The notes: a model not told the origin generated them from the letters alone. A stretch of 64,000 bases of DNA from Rhizobium sp. (GCA_027533385.1 JAPZUE010000007.1:124001-188000), one strand, 5' to 3'. Numbered from the stretch's first letter, positions 50,919-62,078 are shown. Made by a program: numbers and translations.

Positions 50919-51650
50919 TCAGGCGATCGCCGGCGACTGGCGCGGGTCGAAGCCTTCGAATGTCATCTGGTCTGCATATGTATAGGTCTGTGCCCGCGCA
51001 ATTTCATCCCTGACCGTCCAGGTAATCACGGGTGTGCCCTTTTCACGCAGGCCCGTGACGAACGGATTTGGTAGGTGAACGACACAATAGGAGGTGAAAT
51101 CGAGGCCGAGATCCATGGCTTCCTGATGCGCTTCCAGCACTTCGGGCTTGACGCCTTCAGCGGTCAAGCCGACCGGCCAGGGGCAGTCGGCAACTTTGAG
51201 CGCGCGCAGCAGGTGATAGTCGAAGCTCATCAGCGCGACCTTGCCCTCATAGCCTTCGAGCACTTCCAGGACGGCTTCGACGAAGCCGTCATCCTGCTCC
51301 GCGTCGATGCCCTTGAGCTCGATGACAAGCGGTACCTTGCCCTTCACGAGATCCAGCATCTGTCGAAGCGTCGGGATCTTGTCCGCTGTGCCGCCGATCG
51401 ACAGCATCTTCAACTCGCCGGCAGTACGCTCGCGCACTTCACCTGAAATGCCGCACAGCCGCTGCAGGTCGTGGTCGTGAAAGACCATCGGCACGCTGTC
51501 GGAGGACAGCTGGATATCGCATTCGATCGCAAAACCCGCCTCGATGGCCCGACGGAAGGCCGAGAGCGTGTTTTCCCAGATCTCTTTGTTCATGTCGTGA
51601 TAGCCGCGATGGGCGACGGGCAGGTCCTTGATCCAGTCGACTTGGCTCAC
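50919..51650 (-). CDS. Glycerophosphodiester phosphodiesterase
   Basis: The 243-aa protein has the GDPD catalytic start VAHRGYHDMNKEIWENTLSA (His14, Arg15, Glu26), AIECDIQLSSDSVPMVFHDHDLQRL with metal ligands, and LVIELKGIDAE. It cleaves glycerophosphodiesters to sn-glycerol-3-phosphate plus alcohol. No signal peptide is present, so it is cytoplasmic. The GTG start overlaps the stop of the RidA gene (GTGA), so the two are translationally coupled. Confidence 0.93.
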   Translation of the reverse strand: MSQVDWIKDLPVAHRGYHDMNKEIWENTLSAFRRAIEAGFAIECDIQLSSDSVPMVFHDHDLQRLCGISGEVRERTAGELKMLSIGGTADKIPTLRQMLDLVKGKVPLVIELKGIDAEQDDGFVEAVLEVLEGYEGKVALMSFDYHLLRALKVADCPWPVGLTAEGVKPEVLEAHQEAMDLGLDFTSYCVVHLPNPFVTGLREKGTPVITWTVRDEIARAQTYTYADQMTFEGFDPRQSPAIA

Positions 51651-52117
51651 AGGGAAATCTCCAGGATCGCATCGATCTCGACGGCGGCGTTCAGCGGCAG
51701 CGAGGCCATGCCGACGGCAGCGCGTGCATGCTTGCCGGCTTCACCCAGCACATTGGCAATCAGGTTGGAGGCGCCGTTGATGACGAGATGCTGTTCGACG
51801 AAGCCGGGGGCAGACGCAACGAAACCGTTGAGCTTGACGACCCGGGTAATACGCGTGAGGTCGCCGGAAAGCGCGGCCTTGGCCTGGGCCAGGATGTTGA
51901 TCGCGCAGAGTTCGGCCGCCCGTTGAGCCTCTGGGAGTGCGACATCGCCGCCGACGAGACCGGTCACTGCCACTTTTCCGCCTTCAATCGGCAACTGGCC
52001 TGAGAGGAAGAGCAGGTTTCCGCTGATCACATAGGGCACGTAATTGGCGGCGGGGGCTGCGGCTTCCGGCAGGCTGATGCCCAGCGCTGCAAGGCGGCCG
52101 TCGATTGTGTCGGACAT
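51647..52117 (-). CDS. RidA/YjgF-like family protein
   Basis: The 156-aa protein matches the longer RidA-like subgroup: LSGQLPIEGGKVAVTGLVG, EAQRAAELCAINILAQAK, RITRVVKLNGFVASAPGFVEQ and VGMASLPLNAAVEIDAILEI. The canonical catalytic Arg (R105 of RidA) appears replaced at the GMASLPLN site, where RidA has RxxVExxxLP, so it may belong to a subfamily of different activity. The start at 52117 fits the conserved N-terminus. It is upstream of and overlaps the GDPD gene. Confidence 0.86.
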   Translation of the reverse strand: MSDTIDGRLAALGISLPEAAAPAANYVPYVISGNLLFLSGQLPIEGGKVAVTGLVGGDVALPEAQRAAELCAINILAQAKAALSGDLTRITRVVKLNGFVASAPGFVEQHLVINGASNLIANVLGEAGKHARAAVGMASLPLNAAVEIDAILEISL

Positions 52118-52233
52118 GGTCGATTCCCGGTCTGTTGATAAAAGTTGAGAAAGTTGTGGCGACGAAAAGCATGTCTCGCTTTTGCCGGATGTGTTCTTAT
52201 AACATCGCTGACGAGTCCAACAGGAGGGTGTCG

Positions 52234-53064
52234 ATGTTTCCTTTGCGAATGGCGGTCCGCGCGACGATGGCCCTGACGACTGTGGGCGCCATGGGTCATG
52301 CGGCATCCGCCGCGACCGTCGGCCTGGTGCCGCATCGCGCCGTCTACGAGGTCGTGCTGAAGGAAGCCTCCGATCGCTCCGGCATCGAGTCCGTGCGTGG
52401 TCGCATGGTCTATGAGTTCAGTGGATCGGCCTGCAAGGGCTTCAACACCCAGTTCCGTTTCGTGACGCGGATCGACGTTGGCGAAGGCGTGCGGGTCACC
52501 GACCAGCGCTCTACGACCTTTGAGGATGTTGCTGCCGGCACCTTCCGCTTCGAGAACAAGTCCTTCACCGACGATCAGCTCGACAAGGATGTCAGCGGCG
52601 CCGCTTCGGAGGCCGATGGCAAGGTCAAGATCGAACTGACAGGTCCGGACAAGCGCGCGGTGGAACTCGCAGAAAGCCGTTTTCCGGCCGAACACATGCT
52701 GGAAGTGATTGCCCGTGCCCGCAAGGGCGAACGGGTTTTTGAATCGCGGATCTTCGACGGCTCCGAAGATGGCGACCAGACCTTCCTGACGACAACCATC
52801 GTTGGCGGCCCGCAGAAATCCAATGCGGCTGACCCGGAAGCCCAGGCTCTGGCGCCGCTCGGAACACAGGATTACTGGCCGGTTTCGATTGCTTACTTCG
52901 ATGAGAAGACCAAGGGCGATCAGGAGCCGATCTACAGCCAGTCCTTCAAACTCTATGAAAACGGCGTCACCCGCGACCTGACGCTCGACTATGGTGATTT
53001 CGTTCTGGCCGGCAAGCTGACCAAGCTGGAAGTGCTTGGCAAGCCGGATGTCGACTGCCCGTAA
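52234..53064 (+). CDS. eipB: Cell envelope integrity protein EipB (DUF1849)
   Basis: The 276-aa periplasmic protein has a signal peptide (about 1-27), then [16 protein letters not shown], which is the DUF1849 opening. Cys67 (ACKGF) and Cys275 (VDCP) correspond to the conserved disulfide of Brucella EipB. The body is a beta-spiral. EipB supports envelope integrity and beta-lactam resistance in Brucella, interacting with TPR partners. AGGAGGGTG at 52222-52230 gives a strong ribosome binding site. It is divergent from ridA. Confidence 0.9.
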   Translation: MFPLRMAVRATMALTTVGAMGHAASAATVGLVPHRAVYEVVLKEASDRSGIESVRGRMVYEFSGSACKGFNTQFRFVTRIDVGEGVRVTDQRSTTFEDVAAGTFRFENKSFTDDQLDKDVSGAASEADGKVKIELTGPDKRAVELAESRFPAEHMLEVIARARKGERVFESRIFDGSEDGDQTFLTTTIVGGPQKSNAADPEAQALAPLGTQDYWPVSIAYFDEKTKGDQEPIYSQSFKLYENGVTRDLTLDYGDFVLAGKLTKLEVLGKPDVDCP

Positions 53065-53101
53065 ACCGGGACGAAGGCTGGAAAATTCGGCGTTTGCGCC
53101 C

Positions 53102-53130
53102 TTGATTTTTGTCCGACGCCCCTGTATGGC
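53102..53130 (+). promoter_or_regulatory. Candidate promoter of rpsB
   Basis: TTGATT (53102-53107) and TATGGC (53125-53130) are 17 bases apart, about 125 bases before the rpsB start. It lies after the eipB stop, so it could begin a separate rpsB-tsf transcript. Confidence 0.45.
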
Positions 53131-53254
53131 CGGCGTCATTCCACACGCGAGGCTTGGGATCGACAGGGAGAAATCCTGCCGCTTCCGCCCGGTGGCAGGC
53201 CGAAAGGCCTGCTGTTTGTCTCGCGGGGGTTCAACCGGAAAAGGAGAAAAAGGC

Positions 53255-54022
53255 ATGGCATTGCCTGATTTTAGCATGCGTCAGCTTCTGGAAGCTGGCG
53301 TTCACTTCGGTCACCAGACGCACCGCTGGAACCCGAAGATGAAGCCGTACATCTTCGGCGATCGTAACAACATCCACATCATCGACCTGGCTCAGACCGT
53401 TCCGATGCTGTCGCGCGCCCTGCAGGTCGTGTCCGACACCGTCGCTCGCGGCGGCCGCGTCCTGTTCGTCGGCACCAAGCGTCAGGCTTCGGAAATCATC
53501 GCTGACAGCGCCAAGCGTTCGGCCCAGTACTACGTCAACTCCCGCTGGCTCGGCGGCATGATGACCAACTGGAAGACCATCTCGAACTCGATCGCCCGTC
53601 TGCGCAAGCTCGACGAGATCCTGGCTTCGGAAGCTTCCGGCTACTCCAAGAAGGAGCGCCTGAACCTCGAGCGCGAACGCGAGAAGCTTGAAAAGGCTCT
53701 CGGCGGTATCCGCGACATGGGCGGCACCCCGGACCTGATGTTCATCATCGACACCAACAAGGAAAAGATCGCGATCGACGAAGCCAAGCGCCTCGGCATC
53801 CCGGTTGTTGCAGTCATCGACTCGAACTGCGATCCGGACCTGATCGACTATCCGATCCCGGGCAACGACGACGCCTCGCGCGCCATCGCTCTCTACTGCG
53901 ACCTGATCTCGCGCGCTGCCATCGACGGCATCGCTCGCCAGCAGGGCGCTTCGGGTCGTGACATCGGCGCTTCCGCTGAAGCTCCGATCGAGCCGGCTCT
54001 CGAGACCGAAGCCGACGCGTAA
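53255..54022 (+). CDS. rpsB: 30S ribosomal protein S2
   Basis: The 255-aa protein has [49 protein letters not shown] and [23 protein letters not shown], all S2 hallmarks. The Ala/Glu-rich end is typical of alphaproteobacteria. GGAGAAAAAGGC precedes the ATG. A G+C hairpin (54031-54048) follows the stop, before tsf. Confidence 0.99.
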   Translation: MALPDFSMRQLLEAGVHFGHQTHRWNPKMKPYIFGDRNNIHIIDLAQTVPMLSRALQVVSDTVARGGRVLFVGTKRQASEIIADSAKRSAQYYVNSRWLGGMMTNWKTISNSIARLRKLDEILASEASGYSKKERLNLEREREKLEKALGGIRDMGGTPDLMFIIDTNKEKIAIDEAKRLGIPVVAVIDSNCDPDLIDYPIPGNDDASRAIALYCDLISRAAIDGIARQQGASGRDIGASAEAPIEPALETEADA

Positions 54023-54030
54023 TCGCGTTC

Positions 54031-54048
54031 GCGGCGGGTTCCCGCCGC
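54031..54048 (+). terminator. Hairpin between rpsB and tsf
   Basis: GCGGCGGG and CCCGCCGC pair around TT, followed by ACTTTCCC. It may be an attenuator or weak terminator between rpsB and tsf; the T-run is poor. Confidence 0.4.
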
Positions 54049-54278
54049 ACTTTCCCGTCAAGGGAATGGCCGCCTGTGCGCTCTCTTGAGCAGCGGGCGG
54101 CCTCCGTTCTTCCGGATGCCTCCGCTTTAGGCGGGACGGCGTCGAAGACGGCCGATTGTTTCCGTGGTGACCCGCTTCATCACGTTGTCACACATCCGGG
54201 TACATTTCGTCCCAACACAGCGGCCATCCGTCGCCTTGAGGTTACGGATCGACCGCCTGAACAGACAAGAGGCACACA

Positions 54279-55205
54279 ATGGCTGAAATCACTGCAGCAC
54301 TGGTAAAGGAACTGCGCGAAAAGTCCGGCGCAGGCATGATGGATTGCAAGAAGGCTCTGACCGAAAACAACGGTGACATCGAAGCCGCCATCGACTGGCT
54401 GCGCGCCAAGGGTATCGCCAAGGCCGACAAGAAGTCCGGCCGTACGGCTGCTGAAGGCCTTATCGGCATCAACGGCGCAGGCACCTCGGCCGTTGTCGTC
54501 GAAGTCAACTCCGAAACCGACTTCGTTGCCCGCAACGACGCCTTCCAGGACCTCGTCCGCGGTGTGGCTTCCGTTGCCATCGGCACCGACGGTTCCGTCG
54601 AGGCGATCGGCGCTGCCACCTATCCGGCCAGCGGCAAGACCGTCACCGACACCATCAAGGACGCAATCGCCCATATCGGCGAGAACATGACGCTGCGCCG
54701 CGCCGTCAAGCTCTCGGTCGAAGATGGCGTTGTCGCCACCTACATCCACAATGCCGTTGCTGACGGCCTCGGCAAGCTCGGCGTTCTCGTCGCCCTGAAG
54801 TCGACCGGCAACAAGGACGTTCTGTCCGCCATCGGCCGCCAGGTCGCCATGCACATCGCCGCGACCAACCCGCTCGCCATCCGTGCGGAAGAAGTCGACG
54901 CCGCCGTTGCAGAGCGCGAGCGTAACGTCTTCATCGAGCAGTCCCGCGCTTCGGGCAAGCCGGACGCCATCATCGAAAAGATGGTTGAAGGCCGCATGCG
55001 CAAGTTCTTCGAGGAAGTCGCCCTTCTCTCGCAGGCTTTCGTCATCAATCCGGACCAGACCGTCGGCGACGCCATCAAGGCAGCCGAAAAGGAAGCCGGC
55101 GCTCCGATCGAAGTCAGCGGCATGGCTCGCCTGCTGCTCGGCGAAGGCATCGAGAAGGAAGAATCAGACTTCGCTGCCGAAGTCGCAGCTGCTGCCAAGG
55201 GCTGA
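54279..55205 (+). CDS. tsf: Elongation factor Ts
   Basis: The 308-aa nucleotide-exchange factor for EF-Tu begins [20 protein letters not shown], with [20 protein letters not shown], the TDFV motif ([14 protein letters not shown]) and the dimerisation and coiled-coil domains. The length is standard. It has its own leader of about 250 bases downstream of rpsB. Confidence 0.98.
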   Translation: MAEITAALVKELREKSGAGMMDCKKALTENNGDIEAAIDWLRAKGIAKADKKSGRTAAEGLIGINGAGTSAVVVEVNSETDFVARNDAFQDLVRGVASVAIGTDGSVEAIGAATYPASGKTVTDTIKDAIAHIGENMTLRRAVKLSVEDGVVATYIHNAVADGLGKLGVLVALKSTGNKDVLSAIGRQVAMHIAATNPLAIRAEEVDAAVAERERNVFIEQSRASGKPDAIIEKMVEGRMRKFFEEVALLSQAFVINPDQTVGDAIKAAEKEAGAPIEVSGMARLLLGEGIEKEESDFAAEVAAAAKG

Positions 55206-55300
55206 TTTCAGTTACCCTTCTTCGAGGGAAAACATCGGGCATCGCGTGACAACGCGATGCCCTTCGTGTATCCGGCACAGAATTGATCTCGGGAGCATTC

Positions 55301-56023
55301 ATGTCAGCCAAGCCATTGTTCAAACGTGTCCTCCTCAAGGCTTCCGGCGAAGCCCTCATGGGTAGCCAGGGATTCGGGATCGATGTGGCAGTGGCCGACA
55401 GGATCGCCGGTGACATCGCCGAGGCCCGTCGCATGGGCGTCGAGGTCGGTGTCGTGGTCGGCGGCGGCAACATCTTCCGCGGCGTGGCCGTGGCCTCCAA
55501 GGGCGGCGATCGCGTGACCGGCGACCACATGGGTATGCTGGCAACCGTCATCAACGCGCTGGCGCTCGCCACATCGCTGCGCAAGCTCGACATCGACACG
55601 GTTGTGCTGTCGGCGATCGCCATGCCGGAAATCTGCGAGAGCTTTTCGCAGCGCGCGGCCCTTCATCACCTGGCGCAGGGCAGGGTGGTGATTTTTGCCG
55701 GCGGTACAGGCAACCCGTTCTTCACCACCGATTCTGCCGCCGCGCTGCGAGCAGCCGAAATCGGTGCCGAAGCCATCTTCAAGGGCACGCAGGTCGATGG
55801 CATCTATTCCGCCGATCCGAAGAAGGATCCGACTGCGACCCGTTTCGACAGCCTGACCCATGACGAAGTCCTGCAGAAGGGACTGGCCGTCATGGATGTC
55901 GCCGCGGTCGCACTTGCCCGCGAAAACCGAATTCCGATCATCGTCTTCTCGATCCATGAGAAGGGTGGTTTCGGCGAAATCCTGTCCGGCGCCGGCCGCA
56001 TGACGATCGTCACCGACAATTGA
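55301..56023 (+). CDS. pyrH: Uridylate kinase
   Basis: The 240-aa UMP kinase of the amino acid kinase fold begins LFKRVLLKASGEALMGSQGFG, with GVVVGGGNIFRG, DHMGMLATVINALAL and FTTDSAAALRAAEIGAE. It makes UDP and acts as a hexamer. The ATG at 55301 has GGGAGC nine bases upstream; an in-frame ATG at 55283 is less well placed. Confidence 0.98.
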   Translation: MSAKPLFKRVLLKASGEALMGSQGFGIDVAVADRIAGDIAEARRMGVEVGVVVGGGNIFRGVAVASKGGDRVTGDHMGMLATVINALALATSLRKLDIDTVVLSAIAMPEICESFSQRAALHHLAQGRVVIFAGGTGNPFFTTDSAAALRAAEIGAEAIFKGTQVDGIYSADPKKDPTATRFDSLTHDEVLQKGLAVMDVAAVALARENRIPIIVFSIHEKGGFGEILSGAGRMTIVTDN

Positions 56024-56081
56024 TCACACGCAAGCGCGGGCAATTCGTCCCGCCGAATGACAGAGCAATGGGAGAACCATG

Positions 56082-56642
56082 ATGACCGCAGGGGTTGATC
56101 TCAACGACATCAAGCGCCGCATGGATGGCGCGATCAACGCGTTCAAGAACGACATCGCATCGTTGCGCACGGGTCGTGCGTCCGCCAACGTCCTCGATCC
56201 GGTGGTGGTCGAAGCCTATGGTTCGCGCGTTCCGCTGAACCAGGTCGCCAACGTGACCGTTCCGGAGCCGCGCATGCTCGGCGTCTCGATCTGGGACAAG
56301 TCGATGGTCAATGCTGTCGACCGCGCCATCCGCGAAGCCAATCTCGGCCTCAACCCGATCGTAGACGGGCAGAACCTGCGTATCCCGCTGCCCGAGCTCA
56401 ACGAAGAGCGCCGCAAGTCGCTGGTCAAGGTGGCACATGACTATGCCGAGAAGGCCAAGGTCGCGATCCGCCATGTTCGCCGTGACGGCATGGACAGCCT
56501 GAAGAAGGCCGAAAAGGACGGTTCCATCAGCCAGGATGACAGCCGTTCTCTGTCCGACAAGGTCCAGAAGATGACCGACGAGACGATTGTCGACGTCGAC
56601 CGCTTGCTCGCGGACAAGGAAAAGGAAATCATGCAGGTTTAA
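56082..56642 (+). CDS. frr: Ribosome recycling factor
   Basis: The 186-aa protein has the three-helix bundle pattern: [55 protein letters not shown] and [14 protein letters not shown] at the C-terminus. It splits the post-termination ribosome together with EF-G. Of the two adjacent ATGs, the second (56082) has the better spacing from GGGAG. It lies 58 bases after pyrH. Confidence 0.98.
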   Translation: MTAGVDLNDIKRRMDGAINAFKNDIASLRTGRASANVLDPVVVEAYGSRVPLNQVANVTVPEPRMLGVSIWDKSMVNAVDRAIREANLGLNPIVDGQNLRIPLPELNEERRKSLVKVAHDYAEKAKVAIRHVRRDGMDSLKKAEKDGSISQDDSRSLSDKVQKMTDETIVDVDRLLADKEKEIMQV

Positions 56643-56691
56643 GGCAGAGTCGCCTGACGCCGCACTCTCCACCTCGCCTGGATCCTCGCCA

Positions 56692-57435
56692 ATGTCGACA
56701 GTTCAACATCGCATCGTTCCGCAGCATGTTGCGATCATCATGGATGGCAATGGCCGCTGGGCGAACGCCCGTGGTCTGCCGCGGACTTTCGGCCATCGCA
56801 AGGGGGTCGAAACGGTTCGGGAGACTGTGAAGGCGGCAGGCGAGGCAGGCGTCAGCTATCTGACGCTGTTTGCCTTTTCGTCCGAGAACTGGCGCCGGCC
56901 TGAGGCCGAGGTCAACGAGCTGTTCGGCCTGCTGAAGGCCTTCATCCGTCGTGACCTCGCAGATCTGCATCAGGCCGGTGTGCGCATCCGTATCATCGGT
57001 GATCGCGTCAATCTGCGCGATGACATCCGCTCGCTTCTCCTGGAAGCGGAAGACACGACAGTGAACAATACGGGCATGACCCTGGTCATCGCCTTCAACT
57101 ACGGATCCCGTGACGAGATCGCACGCGCTGCGGCGCGGCTGGCTGCCGATGTGCAGGCCGGCAAGCTTGATCCGTCCCAGATTGATGCACAGACGCTCAA
57201 TGACCGGCTGGATACCGCCGGCATCCCGGATCCGGACCTCGTCATTCGCACGAGCGGCGAAGAGCGTCTTTCCAATTTTCTGCTCTGGCAGGCGGCCTAT
57301 GCGGAACTGATGTTCGTGCCTGATTTCTGGCCGGACTTCACGCCGGCCCTCTTCGATTCGGTCCTCGAACGGTATGCCGCGCGTGACCGCCGCTTTGGCG
57401 GACTGTCGACCAAAGCCGTGGCCGTCGGCTCATGA
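56692..57435 (+). CDS. uppS: Undecaprenyl diphosphate synthase (isoprenyl transferase)
   Basis: The 247-aa enzyme makes the C55 carrier for peptidoglycan and polysaccharides. It has [20 protein letters not shown] with catalytic Asp18, [29 protein letters not shown] and FVPDFWPDF. The stop overlaps the cdsA start (ATGA), so the two are translationally coupled. The ATG at 56692 lies 50 bases after frr. Confidence 0.98.
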   Translation: MSTVQHRIVPQHVAIIMDGNGRWANARGLPRTFGHRKGVETVRETVKAAGEAGVSYLTLFAFSSENWRRPEAEVNELFGLLKAFIRRDLADLHQAGVRIRIIGDRVNLRDDIRSLLLEAEDTTVNNTGMTLVIAFNYGSRDEIARAAARLAADVQAGKLDPSQIDAQTLNDRLDTAGIPDPDLVIRTSGEERLSNFLLWQAAYAELMFVPDFWPDFTPALFDSVLERYAARDRRFGGLSTKAVAVGS

Positions 57436-58277
57436 CGCTCACCATGTCGCGCGAACTCCAGCTGAGAATCGTCTCTGCCGTCGTGATGATCCTGGTGGTT
57501 CTTGCCGCGACCTGGGTCGGCGGGCTGGCCTTCAGGTTCGTCGCCGCCGCGATCGGTCTGCTCGTCTACTATGAATGGTCGAAGATGACCCGTCTTGGGG
57601 AGCAGAGCCTGCGGGCGAATGCCTTCGGCTGGTTTTCGATGGCCCTGATCACCCTGAACATGTTGTTCGGCGAGGCCGACCTGACGGTTCCGCTGTTCGC
57701 CGGCCTCGTCATCACGGCTGCGATACCTGCGGCTTTGCGTCGGGTCAGCTGGTGGCAGCCAGGAGGACTGGTTTACGCCGGCCTCAGCGCTATCTCGCTT
57801 TCGGCGATCCGGGGCGAGGATTCGCTTGGCTTCATCGCCATGCTCTTCGTCTTCATCGTCGTCTGGTCCACTGATATCCTTGCTTATTTCGTCGGTCGCG
57901 CGATCGGCGGACCGAAGCTTGCCCCGAAAATCTCGCCCGGCAAGACATGGTCCGGTGCGATTGGCGGCACGGTCGCCGGTGTGACGGGCGGCATGCTGGT
58001 CGCCATGGCGCATTTTCAGGATGTCGGGCTCTGGGTGGCCGTCGTCGCCTTTGCGCTGTCTGTTTCCAGCCAGATCGGGGATCTCTTCGAATCCTTCATC
58101 AAGCGGCGTTTCGGCGTGAAGGATTCCAGCAAGCTTATTCCCGGCCATGGCGGTGTCATGGACCGCGTGGACGGCCTTGTATTTGCCTGTTTTGCCGCGT
58201 TCTTCTTGGCGGTCGGCAGTTCTGCCGGTGGTACCACCGTGGCGGTGTCGATGGGGGCTATTCTCTTCGGGCTTTGA
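57432..58277 (+). CDS. cdsA: Phosphatidate cytidylyltransferase
   Basis: The 281-aa membrane enzyme makes CDP-diacylglycerol. It has about eight hydrophobic segments and the CdsA signature in the C-terminal half: [33 protein letters not shown] (split). The stretch [29 protein letters not shown] includes SPGKTW, also typical. Its ATG overlaps the uppS stop, and rseP follows after 66 bases. Confidence 0.96.
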   Translation: MTLTMSRELQLRIVSAVVMILVVLAATWVGGLAFRFVAAAIGLLVYYEWSKMTRLGEQSLRANAFGWFSMALITLNMLFGEADLTVPLFAGLVITAAIPAALRRVSWWQPGGLVYAGLSAISLSAIRGEDSLGFIAMLFVFIVVWSTDILAYFVGRAIGGPKLAPKISPGKTWSGAIGGTVAGVTGGMLVAMAHFQDVGLWVAVVAFALSVSSQIGDLFESFIKRRFGVKDSSKLIPGHGGVMDRVDGLVFACFAAFFLAVGSSAGGTTVAVSMGAILFGL

Positions 58278-58343
58278 GGTGAGGCTCTCGCCGTTGACGC
58301 GACGACATCAATCTTCGCTACGGCGAGATCAGGAAACGGACAG

Positions 58344-59477
58344 ATGGAACACATCAGCGCAGTCTTCAACTTCCTCTTCGGGTACATTCTCCCGTACATC
58401 CTGATCCTGTCGCTGCTCGTCTTTGTCCATGAGATGGGACACTATCTCGCCGGGCGTTGGTCGGGCATCCGAATCATGGCCTTTTCCGTCGGGTTCGGGC
58501 CTGAAATCCTCGGCTATACAGACAAGCACGGCACTCGATGGAAGGTATCGGCCATCCCGCTCGGCGGCTATGTCCGCTTCTTTGGTGACGCCGATGTCGC
58601 AAGCCGTCCCGACGGGTCCATGGCCGAGGAACTCACCGAAGAAGAACTGGCGCAGACGTTAAATGGCGCCAAGCTCTGGAAGCGTGCCGTGACGGTCGCT
58701 GCCGGGCCGCTTGCGAATTTTCTTCTCGCAATTGTGATCTTCGCTGGCATGTTCGCCACGATGGGCAAGCCGATCTCCGATCCCGTCGTTGCCGACATCA
58801 AGCCCGGGAGTGCCGCAGAGGCCGCCGGTATCCAGCGCGGGGATGTGCTTCTGGCTCTGGACGGCCGCACGATCGAGACTTTCGATGATGTTGTGCGCTA
58901 CATCACCATGCGTCCGGAAATCCCGGTCGAGGTGACCGTGCGCCGCGACGGTCAGGAAATCGACTTTGCGCTGACACCAAAACGCGCTGTGACAACCGAT
59001 CGCTTCGGCAATGAGATGGAGGTCGGCCAGATCGGCATCATCACCGACCAGCAGGCCGGCAATTTCCGGATCGTGCAGCTGTCTCCCGTCGAGGCCGTCT
59101 GGGAAGGCGTGCGCCAGACTGGGCATATCGTCACGGGTACTTTCGATTACATCGGCAACATGATTGCAGGGCGCATGAATGCCGACCAGTTGGGTGGGCC
59201 AGTGCGCGTCGTGCAGGCCTCCGGTGAGATGGCGACACTGGGCGTTATCGCTCTGTTAAATCTGGCAGCGGTTCTTTCCGTTTCCCTGGGGCTTTTGAAC
59301 TTGATGCCAGTTCCGGTCCTTGACGGCGGCCATCTCGTTCTCTACGCGATTGAGGCAGTGCGGGGGAGGCCGATGGGGCAGGGCGCACAGGAAGTCGCTT
59401 TCCGCATTGGTATGGCGATGATCCTGTCTCTGATGGTTTTCGCCACCTGGAACGATATCAGCCGGTTGATTGGCTAG
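58344..59477 (+). CDS. rseP: Site-2 protease RseP
   Basis: The 377-aa intramembrane zinc metalloprotease has HEMGH at 29-33 and LMPVPVLDGGH, the second metal site, near the C-terminus, with one PDZ domain between (IKPGSAAEAAGIQRGDVLLA). It trims anti-sigma factors and signal-peptide remnants at the inner membrane. The length and order fit the single-PDZ alphaproteobacterial form. BamA follows after 193 bases. Confidence 0.97.
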   Translation: MEHISAVFNFLFGYILPYILILSLLVFVHEMGHYLAGRWSGIRIMAFSVGFGPEILGYTDKHGTRWKVSAIPLGGYVRFFGDADVASRPDGSMAEELTEEELAQTLNGAKLWKRAVTVAAGPLANFLLAIVIFAGMFATMGKPISDPVVADIKPGSAAEAAGIQRGDVLLALDGRTIETFDDVVRYITMRPEIPVEVTVRRDGQEIDFALTPKRAVTTDRFGNEMEVGQIGIITDQQAGNFRIVQLSPVEAVWEGVRQTGHIVTGTFDYIGNMIAGRMNADQLGGPVRVVQASGEMATLGVIALLNLAAVLSVSLGLLNLMPVPVLDGGHLVLYAIEAVRGRPMGQGAQEVAFRIGMAMILSLMVFATWNDISRLIG

Positions 59478-59670
59478 GCGGGACCTTGCAAGGTGCGAAA
59501 GGATTTGTTTACGCTGTTTCAAATTGATAGTGGCGATTGGGCCACGCGTTGAAATGAAGTAAACAGAAATTAACGCGCGCACTTGCTTGTAGGGTAAAAC
59601 CCGTTAAAACCACACACGGGCCGGAGTCGGGTGCCGACTGCGGGGCAATGGAAGAAGGTAAAGTATACAC

Positions 59671-62028
59671 ATGAAGGCTGGTTCAAAGTTTTTGAACGCA
59701 GTATCGGCGGTCGCGCTGTCTGCTGGTGTCGTGTCTTCGGGCGCAGGTCTTGCCGTTCTCGCATCGGCAGTTGCTGCCGAAGCCGCAGTGGTTCAGCGTA
59801 TCGACGTACGCGGGGCTCAGCGTGTAGGTCCGGAAGCTGTACGCACCAACCTTTCGATCCAGCCGGGTCGGACTTTCTCCAACGCCGACATTGATGAATC
59901 GGTCAAGCGTCTGTACGCCACCGGCTTCTTCTCTGATGTACGGATCTCCGTTTCGGGTGGCACGCTGGTCGTGACGGTCGTCGAGAACCAGCTGATCAAC
60001 CAGGTGGTGTTCAACGGCAACCGCAAGATCAAGGATGACAAGCTGCAGGGCATCGTCCAGACGCAGGCCCAGGGTCCGTACAGCGACAGCCTGATCAGCG
60101 CCGACATCCAGCGCATCCGCGAAGCCTATTCCGCCATCGGCCGTTCCGATGTCGAGGTGACGACGCAGGTCGTGCCGGTCGCCGAAGGTCGCGTGAACCT
60201 CGCTTTCGTCATCAACGAAGGTGAGCGCACCAAGATCAGCTCGATCAACTTCGTTGGCAACAACGCCTATTCCGACGGTCGCCTCGCCGCCGTTCTGCAG
60301 ACCAAGGAATCGGGCATCCTGTCCTTCCTGACCCGCAAGGACGTCTACAACGAAGACAAGCTGCGCGCCGACGAAGAAGCGCTGCGCCAGTTCTACTACA
60401 ACCACGGTTACGCCGACTTCCGCGTCATCTCGTCCGAAGCCGTTCTCAACGAGGCTGGCAACGAATACACGATCAACATCACGGTGGACGAAGGCCAGCG
60501 TTACCGCTTTGGCGCGATCTCTGTTGAGTCGACCGTTGACGGTATCGACGGTGCCGAGCTTCAGGGCCTGCTCGAAACCCGCGAAGGTCAGACCTACAGC
60601 GCACGCGACATCCAGAAGTCGATGGAAGCTATCTCCCGTCGTGTGTCGTCGGCTGGTTATCCTTTCGCCCGCGTCGTTCCGCGTGGCGACCGCAACTTCG
60701 AAACCAACACCATCGGCGTGACCTATCTCGTCGACCAGGGCGAGCGCGCCTATGTCGAGCGCATCGAAGTGCGCGGTAACACCCGTACCCGCGACTACGT
60801 CATCCGCCGCGAGTTCGACATCTCCGAAGGCGACGCCTTCAACCAGGAGACCATCTCGCGCGCCAAGCGCCGTCTCGAAGCCCTCGGCTTCTTCTCGTCG
60901 GTCAATATCTCGACCCAGGCTGGCAGCTCGCCGGACCGCGTTGTGGTTATCGTCGACGTCCAGGATCAGCCGACCGGTTCGTTCGGTATCGGTGCCGGTT
61001 ACTCCGTCGGTGACGGTGGCATCGTTCTCGAAGCCTCTGTCGAAGAAAAGAACTTCCTGGGTCGCGGTCAGTTCATCCGTATCGCGGCTGGCGGTGGCTT
61101 CGACGAGACGCAGACCTACAACTTCTCCTTCACCGAGCCCTACTTCCTCGGTTATCGCCTCGCTGCAGGCTTCGACGTCTTCAAGAGCTCGACCAGCGCG
61201 AACTCCAACTATGACTACGAAGAGCAGGGTGCGACGATCCGCGTGACGGCGCCGATCACTGAAGATCTGGCAACGACGCTGCGCTACACCTACAAGGAAC
61301 TTGATTACATCAACGATGGCGCTTTTGGCGCCGACGGACTTGCGTCGACGACCGGCGACAACACCGTTGCTCAGCCTTACATCGATGCGATCACGGGCAG
61401 CACCTGGAAGCAGTCCATTCTAGGCCACTCGCTGGTCTACAACACCGTGGATGATCGTACGAACCCGCATGAGGGTATCTATGCGAGCTTCACCCACGAA
61501 TATGCTGGCCTGGGTGGCGACTCCGAGTATTACAAGGCGTTTGTCCGCGCCCGCGTCTTCTACACTCTGTCGGATGAGTTCGATATCGTTGGCTCGCTCG
61601 CCGGTTCTGCCGGTCACGTTGTCGCCCTCGGCGATAACCTGAACGTCTTCGATCAGTTCAAGATCGGCGGCAAGGAAATCCGCGGCTTCGACAACAGCGG
61701 TATCGGTCCGCGCCTCAATGGCGATGCGCTTGGTGGCACGACCTACTTCACGGCCTCTGCCGAGGCGACCTTCCCGCTTCCGGCCATTCCGCAGGACCTC
61801 GGTTTCCGTGGCGCAGTGTTTGCCGACGCCGGCACGCTCTACGGCAGCGACCTGCGCAATCAGGCAGGTGCGGTGGGTACGGACCTGTCGCTCCGCGCTT
61901 CTGTTGGCGCCGGCGTGATCTGGAACTCGCCCTTCGGTGCGCTCCGAGTCGACTACGCGGTTCCGGTCGCCAAGGAAGACTTTGACGAGACCCAGGAATT
62001 CCGTTTCAGCATGGCGAACCAGTTCTAA
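59671..62028 (+). CDS. bamA: Outer membrane assembly factor BamA
   Basis: The 785-aa Omp85 protein has a signal peptide (about 1-35), five POTRA domains (first from VVQRIDVRGAQRVGPEAVRT; others with RIEVRGNTRTRDYVIRREF) and a C-terminal 16-strand barrel with GFDNSGIGPRL. It ends FRFSMANQF, with the aromatic terminal residue needed for insertion. It inserts beta-barrel proteins into the outer membrane. GGAAGAAGG precedes the ATG. Confidence 0.98.
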   Translation: MKAGSKFLNAVSAVALSAGVVSSGAGLAVLASAVAAEAAVVQRIDVRGAQRVGPEAVRTNLSIQPGRTFSNADIDESVKRLYATGFFSDVRISVSGGTLVVTVVENQLINQVVFNGNRKIKDDKLQGIVQTQAQGPYSDSLISADIQRIREAYSAIGRSDVEVTTQVVPVAEGRVNLAFVINEGERTKISSINFVGNNAYSDGRLAAVLQTKESGILSFLTRKDVYNEDKLRADEEALRQFYYNHGYADFRVISSEAVLNEAGNEYTINITVDEGQRYRFGAISVESTVDGIDGAELQGLLETREGQTYSARDIQKSMEAISRRVSSAGYPFARVVPRGDRNFETNTIGVTYLVDQGERAYVERIEVRGNTRTRDYVIRREFDISEGDAFNQETISRAKRRLEALGFFSSVNISTQAGSSPDRVVVIVDVQDQPTGSFGIGAGYSVGDGGIVLEASVEEKNFLGRGQFIRIAAGGGFDETQTYNFSFTEPYFLGYRLAAGFDVFKSSTSANSNYDYEEQGATIRVTAPITEDLATTLRYTYKELDYINDGAFGADGLASTTGDNTVAQPYIDAITGSTWKQSILGHSLVYNTVDDRTNPHEGIYASFTHEYAGLGGDSEYYKAFVRARVFYTLSDEFDIVGSLAGSAGHVVALGDNLNVFDQFKIGGKEIRGFDNSGIGPRLNGDALGGTTYFTASAEATFPLPAIPQDLGFRGAVFADAGTLYGSDLRNQAGAVGTDLSLRASVGAGVIWNSPFGALRVDYAVPVAKEDFDETQEFRFSMANQF

Positions 62029-62078
62029 GGCTGGCTGTCCAGAACTGCTGACAGGTTGACGTTCTGGAGCGTTTGCTG